Shown here: in pieces, positions 27,381 to 36,668 of the stretch
Numbering within the stretch: the first letter of the stretch is position 1
Layout of the letters: every line of letters starts with the position of its first letter
NCBI RefSeq assembly: GCF_018069705.1
Contig: NZ_CP072943.1
Span: 2,109,453-2,173,452 of the forward strand
Reading direction: 5' to 3'
DNA from: Aminithiophilus ramosus
GTDB lineage: Bacteria > Synergistota > Synergistia > Synergistales > Aminithiophilaceae
DNA length: 64,000 nucleotides
Made by a program: the position numbers and the translations under genes
Notes under the pieces: generated by a model
Told to the model about the DNA's origin: nothing
The model's input: the letters and a program-made list of their open reading frames with translations, nothing else
Database searches by the model: none

Positions 27381-28386
27381 CGAGCTCCTCCTCGCCGCCG
27401 CGGGCGATGACGATCTCCCCGGCGTCCTCCAGGGCCCGGACGACGTTGACGATCTTCTGCTGGGCCTCCTCGACGTCGCGGACCCGGACGGGGCCCATGA
27501 AATCCATGTCCTCCTTGAGCATTTCGGCGGCCCTCTTCGACATGTTGCGGTAGAACTTCTGCCGCAGCTCTTCCGTGGCTCCCTTGAGGGCCAGGGAGAG
27601 GTCCTTCATGTCCACGTCGCGAAGCACCCTCTGGAGGGAGCGGTCGTCCATCCCCGAGATGTCCTCGAAGACGAAGAGGCGCCGCTTGATCTCCTCGGCC
27701 AGGTCGGGATCCTTCTCCTCCAGGGTCTCCATGATGTGGCGCTCCGTGCCCCGATCGACGCGGTTGATGATCTCGACGATGGCGTCGATGCCTCCGGCCA
27801 TGGTGAAGTCCTGGCCGAGAACGCTGGAGAGCTTGCGCTCCAGGACGCGCTCCACCTCGCGCAGCACTTCGGGCGTGATGCGGTCCATCTTGGCGATTCG
27901 CCGCGCCACCTCGGCCTGGGTCCCGGCGGGCAGGCCTCCGATGACCTGGGCGGCCTGATCGGCCTCCAGGTAGGAGAGGATGAGGGCGATCGTCTGGGGA
28001 TGCTCGCCCTGGATGAAGCTGAGAAGCTGCTGGGCGTCGGTGTGGCGCATGAAGTCGAAGGGACGGACCTGGAGGCTCGCCGTGATGCGGCGGAGCACCT
28101 CCTGGGCCCGCTCGGGGCCGAGGGCCTGTTCCAGAACGCGCCGGGCGTACTCGACGCCGCCCTGAGTGAGGAACTCGCGGGCCATGAGGAGCTCCTGGGC
28201 CTCCTTGAGCACCTCGGCCTTCTGCTCCGGCGTCACCTTGCGCAGGTTGGCGATCTCCAGGGTGAGAAGCTCCATGACGGGCTCCTCCAGCTCCTTGTAG
28301 ATTCTGGAGGCCACATCGGGCCCCAGGGAGACGAGGAGGATGGCCGCCTTTTCCTTGCCCCGCAGTTCCTTTGTCTTGGTTGCCAT
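27373..28386 (-). CDS. fliG: Flagellar motor switch protein FliG
   Basis: FliG generates torque by meeting MotA. The 337-residue protein has the N-terminal MS-ring-binding domain, the middle domain with the EHPQ motif (IQGEHPQTIALILSYL) and the C-terminal torque domain (FVFEDISGMDDRSLQRVLRD) with its charged helix. Normal length. It starts 25 bases after the fliF stop. Confidence 0.97.
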   Translation of the reverse strand: MATKTKELRGKEKAAILLVSLGPDVASRIYKELEEPVMELLTLEIANLRKVTPEQKAEVLKEAQELLMAREFLTQGGVEYARRVLEQALGPERAQEVLRRITASLQVRPFDFMRHTDAQQLLSFIQGEHPQTIALILSYLEADQAAQVIGGLPAGTQAEVARRIAKMDRITPEVLREVERVLERKLSSVLGQDFTMAGGIDAIVEIINRVDRGTERHIMETLEEKDPDLAEEIKRRLFVFEDISGMDDRSLQRVLRDVDMKDLSLALKGATEELRQKFYRNMSKRAAEMLKEDMDFMGPVRVRDVEEAQQKIVNVVRALEDAGEIVIARGGEEELVV

Positions 28387-28411
28387 CAGACGCTCAACTC
28401 CATTGTCCCAT

Positions 28412-29980
28412 TCAGGCTTCTTCGGAGAGCCAGTTCTGGATCAGGTTGGCCATCTCCGCGGGGTTTTTCAGCGCGTAGGCGCGAAGCTGTTCTTCCAGGA
28501 CGGCCGTCTCTCCCTGCTCGGAGAGCAGTTCGGGATGGTCGAGGATCTCCTGAAGCGATGGAGCTCTTTTTCCCTCGTCTCCGGAAGGGAGGGAGGGGCG
28601 AAGGCGGCGACGACGGAGCCAGAGAAACAGGCCGACGGCGACGAGGAGCAGGAGGAGAAGGCCCAGCCCGACGAAGACATAGAGGCGGCGGAGGCGCTCG
28701 GCCTCCACCTGGGCCAGAAGATCGTCGGCCGGAGAGGCGGTGAATTTCATGGCCCGCAGGACCAGGTTGTCGCCCCGTTCGGCGTTGAGGCCGATGGCGG
28801 CGGCGACGGACTGACGCAGGCTCTCCAGGGCCGCCTCGTCCAGTTCGGCGTCGACGAGAACCGAGGCCGACAGGAAGCGAAGGCCGCCGGGGGCGACGAC
28901 GCGCTCCCGTTCCCTCGTGGTGATCTCGTAGTTGGTGACGACGTCGGAGCGGTTATACTCGCTGTTGCCCTGGTCGGCCTGGGTGACGGCATAGCCGGGA
29001 ATGTTCGTCGTCGTCCCCGGGGCCTGGGCTGGAGGCGTTCCGGGTCCCACGTAGCTCTCGTCGACGGCCTGCTGGCTCCGGACGACGCCCTTTCCCGCGG
29101 GACCGGGAATGAACTCCCGCTCGTTCTGGCGGGATTTGTCGAAATCGAGCTCGACGCGGATGCGGACGACGGCCCGGCCGGGCCCGAAGACGCGCTCCAG
29201 CATGAGGCGGACCTTGTGCTCCAGCTCGACCTCCTGCTGGCGTTCCAGCTCCCGCTGAAGGGACGAGACGCGCCCCTCCCCGCCGGTGGAGTAGATGAGA
29301 GAGTCGTCGTCGATCATGTCGGAGAGGACGTTGCCCGCCGTATCGACGACGGTGACGCTCTTGGGGTCCAGGGCCTCGACGCTTCGGGCGACGAGATGGA
29401 CGATGGCCCGGACCTGCTCGGGACCGATGCGGCGCCCCGACCGGAGGCCGACGAGAACGGAGGCCGTCGAGGGCTGCTGCTGCTCCAGGAAGAGCCTGGG
29501 CTGGGGCAGGACGATGCTGACGCGGGCGAAGTCGACGCCGTCCAGTTTGGCCACCGTCCGGGCCAGCTCTCCTTCGAGGGCGCGAAGGTAGGCGATGCGC
29601 TGCTGGAAGTCGCTCATGCCCATTTTGCCCTCGTCGAAGAGCTCGAACCCCACGCCGCCGCCGCGGGGCAGCCCGCCCTGGGCCAGGGAGAGGCGCGTCT
29701 CGTAGACGAGGTCGCGAGGCAGCAGGATGGCGTTGGCCGCCGGATCGAGGCGATAGGGAATCTTCTGTTCCCTCAGGACATCGACGATGGCCGCCTGATC
29801 ATCGACTTCGAGGCCCGAGAAGAGGGGCTCGTAGCTGGGCTTCCGGGAAAGGACGACCATGAAGACGAGAAGGGAGACCACTCCCAGTGCGGCGCCGACG
29901 ATGGAAAGGCGCTGCCAACGGGAGAGGCCGGCCCAGAAACGGCGCAGTCGCTCGACAAAAGAGGAAAGCTTCTCTCCCAT
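28412..29980 (-). CDS. fliF: Flagellar MS-ring protein FliF
   Basis: FliF forms the MS ring in the inner membrane. The 522-residue protein has two membrane helices (about 22-42 and 435-460) around a large periplasmic part with the ring-building domains (YEPLFSGLEVDDQAAIVDVL; ALEGELARTVAKLDGVDFAR). The cytoplasmic end binds FliG. The predicted start MGEKLSSFVERLRRF is 9 bases after the fliE stop. Confidence 0.97.
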   Translation of the reverse strand: MGEKLSSFVERLRRFWAGLSRWQRLSIVGAALGVVSLLVFMVVLSRKPSYEPLFSGLEVDDQAAIVDVLREQKIPYRLDPAANAILLPRDLVYETRLSLAQGGLPRGGGVGFELFDEGKMGMSDFQQRIAYLRALEGELARTVAKLDGVDFARVSIVLPQPRLFLEQQQPSTASVLVGLRSGRRIGPEQVRAIVHLVARSVEALDPKSVTVVDTAGNVLSDMIDDDSLIYSTGGEGRVSSLQRELERQQEVELEHKVRLMLERVFGPGRAVVRIRVELDFDKSRQNEREFIPGPAGKGVVRSQQAVDESYVGPGTPPAQAPGTTTNIPGYAVTQADQGNSEYNRSDVVTNYEITTRERERVVAPGGLRFLSASVLVDAELDEAALESLRQSVAAAIGLNAERGDNLVLRAMKFTASPADDLLAQVEAERLRRLYVFVGLGLLLLLLVAVGLFLWLRRRRLRPSLPSGDEGKRAPSLQEILDHPELLSEQGETAVLEEQLRAYALKNPAEMANLIQNWLSEEA

Positions 29981-29989
29981 GACGCCCTA

Positions 29990-30295
29990 TCAGACAGGCA
30001 TGCGCGAGAGGGTCTGATAGGCCTCGACGAGCTTGTTCCGCACTTCGACGACCATACGGAGAGCCAGCTCTCCCTGGGTCACGGAAAGGACGACGTCGGA
30101 GATGTCGTTCACATCTCCCGTGGCGAGGCGGCGCATATCGCCGTCGGAGAGAAGCTGCTGCTCGTTGGCCTCCATCAGCTGCCCCTCCAGAATGTCCACA
30201 AAAGGCGTCGCAGCGGTGCGGCGACGCTCCGGTTCTTCGATACCCTGCCTGGACTCGAGAGCCAGTTTCGAGAGGTCCATCATCCGTTCGGCCAT
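29990..30295 (-). CDS. fliE: Hook-basal body protein FliE
   Basis: A 101-residue FliE, the adaptor between the MS ring and rod, with the family C-terminal pattern QGELALRMVVEVRNKLVEAYQ. AGGAGGTG sits five bases before the ATG. It is the first gene after a 375-base gap containing a terminator, so it probably has its own promoter and heads the main flagellar operon. Confidence 0.94.
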   Translation of the reverse strand: MAERMMDLSKLALESRQGIEEPERRRTAATPFVDILEGQLMEANEQQLLSDGDMRRLATGDVNDISDVVLSVTQGELALRMVVEVRNKLVEAYQTLSRMPV

Positions 30296-30670
30296 CGAGG
30301 CACCTCCTGTCAGACTCGGCGAAAAAGAGGACTACCCCCTCAATTAAAGGGGCTGGGGAGCCTCTGTCAAGGGGTAAAGCGAAAAGGGATCAGACTCCCG
30401 CGGTCCCGGGAAAGACCTCCGCGCGAAGCCAGGCATTATTTTGCCACGATTAGAGCGACACCACAAGAGGTCCGGTACATTTTGAATTTACAATTAAGCC
30501 ACTTCCCCCGCGGAGGCACGAAAAAAGAGGATGCAAAGACATCCTCTTTATAGGGCTTTATGGGGCCCTCCGGGGGTGCCGCTTTCCTGTCGGAGGGAGG
30601 CGGTTTCTTCACGTTTCTTTGCCTTTCTTTACCTTGCGGCCTTTGCCTTACGCCCCCGCTGGAGGCGAGA
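30296..30670. other. Gap between flgC and fliE (probable promoter of the fliE operon)
   Basis: No gene is seen in these 375 bases. The middle (about 30430-30500) is clearly more AT-rich than the surroundings and lies downstream, in minus direction, of the flgBC terminator, so it probably holds the promoter of the fliE operon. No convincing -35/-10 pair was found: the best is TTGTGG, 17 bases, CAAAAT on the minus strand, which is weak. A further inverted repeat pairs 30566-30572 with 30591-30597. Confidence 0.5.
30521..30549 (-). terminator. Rho-independent terminator after flgBC
   Basis: On the minus strand a perfect 10-bp stem (30540-30549 with 30524-30533) with a 6-base loop is followed directly by a T run that reads to 30521. 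It lies 122 bases after the flgC stop, before fliE, and would end transcripts coming from codY-flgB-flgC. Confidence 0.85.
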
Positions 30671-31087
30671 TCATCCCCTGAGGACGTCGAGGGCGCCGCT
30701 GAACATGGCCTTGGCCGATTCGACGACGGCCAGATTGGCCTCGTAGGCCCGGCTGGCGACCATCATGTCGGCCATCTCCCGGATGACGTTGACGTTGGGG
30801 TAGGCCACGTAGCCCTCGTCGTTCGCGTCGGGGTGGTCGGGCTCGTAGGCGAGGCGGGGGGGCTGATCGTCTTCGGCGATGGCGACGGCCCGCACGCCGT
30901 CACCGTCGCCTCGACCCATCACCTCGTCGAGACGCTCGGAAAAGAGGGGAACCTTACGGACGTAGGGGCCTCCGTCGGGCGTGCGCGTCGTGTTGACGTT
31001 GGCCAGGTTTTCCGCGACGAGGTCCATCCAGAGGCGATGGGCCGTGAGGCCGCTGCCGGCCGTGTCGATGGCGCGGAAGAGGGACAT
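30671..31087 (-). CDS. flgC: Flagellar proximal rod protein FlgC
   Basis: The 138-residue protein has the FlgC pattern LTAHRLWMDLVAENLANVNT near the start, a short central region with YVRKVPLFSE, and the C-terminal VNVIREMADMMVASRAYEAN. FlgC is a rod subunit exported by the type III system. Its ATG shares one base with the flgB stop (TGATG). Confidence 0.96.
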   Translation of the reverse strand: MSLFRAIDTAGSGLTAHRLWMDLVAENLANVNTTRTPDGGPYVRKVPLFSERLDEVMGRGDGDGVRAVAIAEDDQPPRLAYEPDHPDANDEGYVAYPNVNVIREMADMMVASRAYEANLAVVESAKAMFSGALDVLRG

Positions 31088-31488
31088 CAGCGGCCACCGA
31101 TGGCCAGCCGATAGAGGGCGGCCTTCTTGGCGACGAGGCGATTGGCGGCGTTGTAGGCCATGCGCGTCTCGGCCAGGCGGGCCATCTCCACCTCGGGGTC
31201 GACGTTGTTGCCGTCGAGGCGGTAGATCTCGTCGACGGGGCGGACTTCGTCGGGCGTCACGTCGTCGACGGAGAGAGGTCGAAGAGGGATATGCCGCTCG
31301 TCGGTGAGGGCCAGGGGCATCTTGCTCGGGCCGTCGAGCAGTTCCTGAAGCTCCTCCTCGAAGCGGACCTCGCGGCGGGCGTAACGAGGCGTGTTGGCGT
31401 TGGCGATGTTGGAGCTGACGGCGTCGAAGCGCTTCGAGAGCCCCTCCAGGTCTTTTGCGAGGACATTCCAGGTCAGATCGCTGCGCAC
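31087..31488 (-). CDS. flgB: Flagellar proximal rod protein FlgB
   Basis: The 133-residue protein has the FlgB start domain (KRFDAVSSNIANANTPRYAR) and the C-terminal pattern NNVDPEVEMARLAETRMAYN. The start is a GTG (31488) with GAGGGG six bases upstream. It lies only 55 bases after codY with no evident promoter between them, so it may be transcribed from the upstream housekeeping operon. Confidence 0.95.
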   Translation of the reverse strand: MRSDLTWNVLAKDLEGLSKRFDAVSSNIANANTPRYARREVRFEEELQELLDGPSKMPLALTDERHIPLRPLSVDDVTPDEVRPVDEIYRLDGNNVDPEVEMARLAETRMAYNAANRLVAKKAALYRLAIGGR

Positions 31489-31543
31489 GGAAGACCCCTC
31501 CTTTCCCTTGCTTTTTCGGCCCCCGAGGAGAGGAGCTTTAAGG

Positions 31544-32377
31544 CTACTGTTCGAAGACGTCCAGCTCCTCCATGAAGAGGGGGCTCAGGACCTTGATGTA
31601 GGTGCCCTTCATGCCCAGGCTGCGGCTTTCGATGATGCCGGCGCTCTCCAGCTTCCGCAGGGCGTTGACGATGACGCTTCTCGTCACGCCGACGCGGTCG
31701 GCGACGCGGCTGGCGACGACGACGCCTTCGGAGCTGCCGAGCTCCTGGATGATGTGGCGCACCGATTCGACTTCCGAGTAGGAGAGGGCCCGCATGGCCA
31801 TCTGGACGACGAGACGTTCCCGGGCACGCTCCTGGATGGAGCGGGTCCTCTCGTGAAGGATCTCGAGGCCGACGACGGTGGAGAGGTATTCGCCGAGGAC
31901 GAGGTCACGGGTGTCGAAGGGATGGCCGAAACGGGCGAGGATCAGCGTCCCCAGCCTCTCTCCGCCGCCGTTGATGGGCGTGTAGACGACGTGTTTGTTC
32001 GAGTAGGTGCAGGGAGCGTCTGAGTAGGCACAGAGGCCGTGGTCCGTGTGGTTGAGGACCGATTCGTGGAGCTGGTTGAGCTTGTCCACGTAATTGTCGG
32101 GCATCCGTCCGTCCTTGAGCTGGTCCAGCATGGTGGCGCAGTCGTATTCGCTGACCCAGGCGTAACCGAGAATGCGCCCCTCCCGGTTGATGACGTAGAC
32201 GTTGGCCGCCGCCAGGTCGCAGAGGAGTTTGCACAGGCGCTGATAGTCGGGAGCGGTCGTGTCGCGGCGGCTCTGAAGAGCCCTGCCGACGAGGCGGGTC
32301 TTCTCCAGCAGGTCCTGCATGGCCGAGGGGTTGAGGATCTTGGGACGGGCTTCGATCAGTTCTTTCGGCGTGTTCAT
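31544..32377 (-). CDS. codY: Global nutritional regulator CodY
   Basis: CodY represses starvation and amino-acid genes when GTP and branched-chain amino acids are high. The protein has an N-terminal GAF domain (about 40-160, NREGRILGYAWVSEYDCATM) and a C-terminal winged helix (about 200-260, VASRVADRVGVTRSVIVNALRK) that match the family; length is normal at 277 residues. The ATG at 32377 is 13 bases after TAGGAGG. An in-frame TTG at 32383 has better spacing (7) and would add two residues. It follows hslU by about 40 bases and precedes flgB. Confidence 0.95.
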   Translation of the reverse strand: MNTPKELIEARPKILNPSAMQDLLEKTRLVGRALQSRRDTTAPDYQRLCKLLCDLAAANVYVINREGRILGYAWVSEYDCATMLDQLKDGRMPDNYVDKLNQLHESVLNHTDHGLCAYSDAPCTYSNKHVVYTPINGGGERLGTLILARFGHPFDTRDLVLGEYLSTVVGLEILHERTRSIQERARERLVVQMAMRALSYSEVESVRHIIQELGSSEGVVVASRVADRVGVTRSVIVNALRKLESAGIIESRSLGMKGTYIKVLSPLFMEELDVFEQ

Positions 32378-32417
32378 GGTCAAGGAATTCCCTCCTAGGG
32401 CTTTTCGTGATGCTCGG

Positions 32418-33836
32418 TCAGAGCAGGTAACGGCGGATATCGGCGTCGCCGGCCAGAACCTCGAGGCGAGACCGGACGAAGGCTCCGTCGATGACGATCG
32501 ACGTTCCGGCCATGTCGGGAGCGCCGAAACTGATCTCCTCCAGGAGATGCTCCATCAGGGTATGAAGCCTGCGGGCGCCGATGTTCTCCATTTCGCCGTT
32601 GATGCGGGCAGCGAAGGAGGCGATGGCTCCGACGGCCTCCTCCTCGAAGGAGAGCGCCACTTCCTCCGTGGCCAGAAGGGCCTCGTACTGGCGGACGAGG
32701 CTGTTCTCGGGCTCGACGAGGATGCGGGCCAGGTCCTTCTCCTCCAGCGAGTCGAGCTCGACGCGGATGGGAAAACGCCCCTGAAGCTCGGGGACGAGGT
32801 CCGAGGGCTTGACGCGGTGGAAGGCTCCGGCGGCGATGAAGAGGATGTGGTCGGTGCGGACCGTGCCGTATTTGGTGGAGACGGACGAGCCCTCGACGAT
32901 GGGAAGGAGGTCGCGCTGAACGCCTTCGCGGCTCACGTCGGGGCCGGAGGAGCGGCCCTCTCCCGAGGCGACCTTGTCCAGCTCGTCGATGAAGACGATG
33001 CCCTCCTCCTGAGCCTTGGAGAGAGCCTCTTTGACGACCGATTCCATGTCGATGAGCTTCTCGGCCTCTTCCATTTCGAGGAGGCGACGGGCCTCGGCGA
33101 CGGTGACGCGACGGCGCTTGGATTTCTTGGGAAGGAGGCCGCCGAGCATCTCGCCGATGTTGATGCCCATCTCCTCCAGGCCGGCGCCGCCCATGAGCGG
33201 CATGCCGGCCGCGGCGGACTGGGTCACTTCGATCTCCACGTCACGCCCTTCGAGCTTGCCCTTTCGAAGCATCTCCCGCAGGCGCTCCCTCGTGCCGCGC
33301 CGACGTTCCGCCTCGTCTTCCGTCTCGACGGGCTCCTCGGGCTCCTCCTGGCGGCCTCCCATGAAGGAGCGGAAGAAGTCGGGCACCTGGGAGAGACGGC
33401 GCGGCGAGGGAAGGAGGGCGTCGAGGAGGCGCTCCTCGGCCCGCTCGGCGGCGGGAGCCTTGACCTCTTCCAGCCGACGGCCCTTGACGGTCTGAAGGGA
33501 GGCCTCGACGAGGTCGCGGATCATCGATTCGACGTCGCGCCCCACGTAGCCCACTTCGGTGAACTTGGTGGCCTCGACCTTGACGAAGGGGGCGTCGACG
33601 AGACCGGCCAGGCGTCGGGCGATCTCCGTCTTGCCCACCCCCGTGGGGCCGACCATGAGGATGTTCTTGGGGGCCACCTCCCGGGCCAGGCTCTCCTCGA
33701 GGAGCCGACGGCGCATGCGGTTGCGGAGGGCGACGGCGACGGCCCGCTTGGCCTTGCCCTGGCCGACGATGAAGCGGTCGAGGTAGGCGACGATGGCCGC
33801 CGGCGTCAGTCCGTTTCTCTCTCCGAGAAGGGTCAT
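32418..33836 (-). CDS. hslU: HslU ATPase subunit of the HslUV protease
   Basis: HslU is the AAA+ unfoldase of HslUV. The 472-residue product has Walker A ([18 protein letters not shown]), the VGRDVE pore motif ([18 protein letters not shown]), the inserted I domain (about 100-235), Walker B ([11 protein letters not shown]) and the C-terminal [16 protein letters not shown] and terminal RRYLL that docks into HslV. The ATG at 33836 overlaps the hslV stop. The open frame extends upstream but overlaps hslV. Confidence 0.97.
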   Translation of the reverse strand: MTLLGERNGLTPAAIVAYLDRFIVGQGKAKRAVAVALRNRMRRRLLEESLAREVAPKNILMVGPTGVGKTEIARRLAGLVDAPFVKVEATKFTEVGYVGRDVESMIRDLVEASLQTVKGRRLEEVKAPAAERAEERLLDALLPSPRRLSQVPDFFRSFMGGRQEEPEEPVETEDEAERRRGTRERLREMLRKGKLEGRDVEIEVTQSAAAGMPLMGGAGLEEMGINIGEMLGGLLPKKSKRRRVTVAEARRLLEMEEAEKLIDMESVVKEALSKAQEEGIVFIDELDKVASGEGRSSGPDVSREGVQRDLLPIVEGSSVSTKYGTVRTDHILFIAAGAFHRVKPSDLVPELQGRFPIRVELDSLEEKDLARILVEPENSLVRQYEALLATEEVALSFEEEAVGAIASFAARINGEMENIGARRLHTLMEHLLEEISFGAPDMAGTSIVIDGAFVRSRLEVLAGDADIRRYLL

Positions 33837-34372
33837 CGTCCCAGGACCTCCACGGTGAGGGCGTCGTTGGTGTAGATGCAGATCTCCGAGGCGATCTCCA
33901 GGCTCCGCCGGGCCACGGCCTCGGCGTCGAGCGTTCCCGATTCCAGGAAGGCCCTGGCCGCGGCCAGGGCGAAGCCGGAGCCGGAGCCGATCGTCGCCGC
34001 GTCGCCCTCGGGCTCGAGGACATCGCCCGCCCCCGAAAGGAGCAGGGTCTGTTCGGCGTCGGCGACGAGCATCATCGCCTCGAGGCGGCGCAGGGCCTTG
34101 TCGGTGCGCCATTCCTTGACGAGGGCCACGGCGGCCCGGGCCAGGCGCCCCTGTTCCTCTCCGAGACGTTTTTCGAAGCGCTCCAGCAGCGTCATGGCGT
34201 CGGCCGTGCTGCCGGCGAAGCCGGCCAGGACCTTGTCGCCTCCGATGCGGCGGACCTTGCGGGCCGAGGCCTTGATGATCTGAGTGCCCAGCGTGACCTG
34301 GCCGTCTCCGGCCATGGCCACGAGGCCTTCCTTGCGGACACAGAGGATTGTCGTTCCCTTAAGGAGTTCCAT
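33833..34372 (-). CDS. hslV: HslV peptidase subunit of the HslUV protease
   Basis: HslV is the proteasome-like peptidase. The 179-residue precursor has a six-residue propeptide before the catalytic threonine pair Thr7-Thr8 ([16 protein letters not shown]), the expected GDGQVTLG loop and [19 protein letters not shown]. The start overlaps xerC by 14 bases. Confidence 0.97.
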   Translation of the reverse strand: MELLKGTTILCVRKEGLVAMAGDGQVTLGTQIIKASARKVRRIGGDKVLAGFAGSTADAMTLLERFEKRLGEEQGRLARAAVALVKEWRTDKALRRLEAMMLVADAEQTLLLSGAGDVLEPEGDAATIGSGSGFALAAARAFLESGTLDAEAVARRSLEIASEICIYTNDALTVEVLGR

Positions 34373-35264
34373 CGCTTTCTTCCCTTCCCGCCCGCGGATG
34401 AGCGGCGCTGTAACTGGCCAGAAGCTGATCGGCCGTGATTTTGAGGTACCGCTGCGTCGTGACGAGGCTTTCGTGGCCCAGAAGCTCCTGGAGAACCCTC
34501 AGGCTGGCTCCGCCTTCGAGCATGTGCGTGGCGTAGCTGTGGCGGAGGACGTGGGGCGTCACGCCCGAGAGGCCGACGCGACGGGCCGCCCGGGTGACGA
34601 CGCGATGGACGGTGCGCACCGTCAGCCGCGTCCCTTCCGGCCCGCGGAAGAGAGGCCCCTCGCCGAGCGACCCCTCGGCTTCGCCGTAGGCGCGGAGGGC
34701 CGCGAGGGCGGGACGTCCCATGGGGACCATCCGCTCCTTCCTCCCCTTGCCCTTGACTCGGATCCACCTTTCGTCGAGATCGACGTCCGTCCCGTCGATG
34801 TCGACGGTCTCGGCGACGCGGAGGCCGCAGCCGTAGAGGATCTCCAGGAGGGCCCTGTCGCGCAGAAACGACTCTCCCTCGGGTCCCTCCTCGATGAGGC
34901 GCACCACGTCTTCGAAGGCGATGGCCCGAGGAAGGCGACCGGGGAGTTTGGGCCCCTTCACCGTCGCGGCGGGATCTTTCTCGATGAGGCCGCATTCCAG
35001 CAGATAGGCCATCCAGCTTTTGATGGCCGAAAGCTTTCTCGCCGCCGACGTGCGGGCGAAGCCGAAGCCGACGATCTCCCTCAGGAAGCCCCGGATGTTC
35101 CCCGATTCGATCTCACGAGGAGAGGTCCTCTCCTGCTGGAGAAGGTAGTCGACGAACTGGGAGAGATCGACGGCATAGCTGACGACGGTGTTGTCCGATC
35201 GCCCTTTACTAAACTTCATGAAATCCAGAAAACTGTCTACAGCGGAGGACAAGTTGTCGATCAT
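34359..35264 (-). CDS. xerC: Tyrosine recombinase XerC
   Basis: XerC resolves chromosome dimers at dif. The 301-residue protein has a SAM-like N-terminal domain (about 5-90) and a catalytic domain with all active residues: Arg in YGCGLRVAE, Lys in [28 protein letters not shown] and Tyr in TTQRYLK. Its place between trmFO and hslVU is the conserved housekeeping order (codV), so it is chromosomal rather than an integrase of an island. Confidence 0.94.
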   Translation of the reverse strand: MIDNLSSAVDSFLDFMKFSKGRSDNTVVSYAVDLSQFVDYLLQQERTSPREIESGNIRGFLREIVGFGFARTSAARKLSAIKSWMAYLLECGLIEKDPAATVKGPKLPGRLPRAIAFEDVVRLIEEGPEGESFLRDRALLEILYGCGLRVAETVDIDGTDVDLDERWIRVKGKGRKERMVPMGRPALAALRAYGEAEGSLGEGPLFRGPEGTRLTVRTVHRVVTRAARRVGLSGVTPHVLRHSYATHMLEGGASLRVLQELLGHESLVTTQRYLKITADQLLASYSAAHPRAGREESDGTP

Positions 35265-35336
35265 GGCCCTTATCGTATCACTCTTCAGGAGATTGAGAAG
35301 ACGATCGAAGGAAAAGATGAGGGGTTTTTACCGACA

Positions 35337-36668
35337 TTATCGAAGATTTTCGGGCAAGTCCTCTTTTCGGACCCCTTTTCCCAGCGCCTCCAGGGCCCGG
35401 AGAGCCACCTGGCGACAACGCTCGGGCTTGGGGCGGACCTTGCGTTCCAGGGGCGGGAAGATGCCGAGGTTGACGTTCATGGGCTGAAACGTCGCGGGCA
35501 GGGCATCGACGAGATAGTGAAGGAGGGAGCCGATGGCCGTCTCCCGAGGCCAGAGGGGGAAGGGGCGTCCCTCGCAGCGGGCCGCCACGTTGAGGGCCGC
35601 CACGAGCCCCATGGCCGTGCTCTCCATGTAGCCCTCGACGCCGACGATCTGTCCGGCCAGGAAGAGGTCCTCCTCCCCTTTCAGGCGCAGGGCTCCGTCG
35701 AGGACGCGGGGGGCACAGAGGTAGACGTTGCGGTGCATGACGCCGAAGCGGACGAACTCGGCCCTTTCCAGGCCGGGAATCATGCGGAAGACGCGCTCCT
35801 GTTCCCCCCAGCGCAGGTTGGTCTGGAAACCGACGAGATTGAAAAGGGTTCCCTCGCCGTTGTCCTGGCGGAGCTGGACGACGGCGAAGAACTCCCTGTC
35901 GGGACGGGAGGCGTCGACGAGTCCCACGGGCTTGAGAGGCCCGAAACGAAGCGTCTCGGGGCCGCGGGAGGCGATGATTTCGACGGGAAGACAGCCTTCG
36001 AAATAGCTCATGTCCCTCTCGAAGTCCTTCCTCGGCGCCCCCTCGGCCTCGACGAGGGCCTTGTGGAAGGCCCTGTACTGCTCCTCGTCCATGGGGCAGT
36101 TGACGTAGTCGTCGCCCCGACCGTAGCGGCCGGCCCGAAAGGCGACGGAGAAGTCGACGGAATCGACGGTGACGACGGGGGCCACGGCGTCGAAGAAGGC
36201 CAGGAAGCCCCCTGCCCTCTCCTTCAGGGCCTCGGCCAGCCTGCCGGAGGTGAGGGGACCCGTGGCGACGATGGCCGGCCCGCGGGGAAGCTCGACGATC
36301 TCGTCGCACTCCATGCGGATCAGAGGGTGAGAGGCCAGCCGGTCCGTGACGGCCCTGGCGAAGCCCTCCCTGTCGACGGCCAGGGCCTGGCCGGCGGGGA
36401 CGCGCCTCTCGTCGGCCACGGAGAGGATGAGGCTTCCCAGGCGACGCATCTCCGCCTTGAGGATGCCTCCCGCCGAGGTGAGGGCGTCGGCGCCGAGAGA
36501 GTTGCTGCAGACGAGCTCGGCGCAGTGGCCCGTCACGTGAGCCGCCGTCATCCGACGGGGGCGCATCTCGACGAGACGGACCGGGTACCCTCGGGAGGCC
36601 AGCTGCCAGGCCGCCTCGCTTCCGGCCAGCCCCGCCCCGACGACGAGGATTTCAGGCCTGGCCGCCAT
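35337..36668 (-). CDS. trmFO: Folate-dependent tRNA (uracil-54) methyltransferase TrmFO
   Basis: TrmFO makes ribothymidine-54 in tRNA from methylene-tetrahydrofolate with FAD. The 443-residue protein has the FAD motif VVGAGLAGSEAAWQLA, then RMTAAHVTGHCAELVCSNSL, ATGPLTS and the C-terminal QIVGVEGYMESTAMGLVAAL and FQPMNVNLGIFPPL, all family marks. It overlaps the end of topA by 17 bases and is probably cotranscribed. Confidence 0.97.
   Translation of the reverse strand: MAARPEILVVGAGLAGSEAAWQLASRGYPVRLVEMRPRRMTAAHVTGHCAELVCSNSLGADALTSAGGILKAEMRRLGSLILSVADERRVPAGQALAVDREGFARAVTDRLASHPLIRMECDEIVELPRGPAIVATGPLTSGRLAEALKERAGGFLAFFDAVAPVVTVDSVDFSVAFRAGRYGRGDDYVNCPMDEEQYRAFHKALVEAEGAPRKDFERDMSYFEGCLPVEIIASRGPETLRFGPLKPVGLVDASRPDREFFAVVQLRQDNGEGTLFNLVGFQTNLRWGEQERVFRMIPGLERAEFVRFGVMHRNVYLCAPRVLDGALRLKGEEDLFLAGQIVGVEGYMESTAMGLVAALNVAARCEGRPFPLWPRETAIGSLLHYLVDALPATFQPMNVNLGIFPPLERKVRPKPERCRQVALRALEALGKGVRKEDLPENLR

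Noticed and set aside
30430-30480. A sigma-54-like box (TGGCA ... TGCC, minus strand) before fliE
   Set aside because: The GG and GC are one base too close for the standard -24/-12 spacing.
34359-35264. XerC as the integrase of a mobile island
   Set aside because: It lies in the conserved trmFO-xerC-hslV-hslU-codY order and is the housekeeping recombinase.
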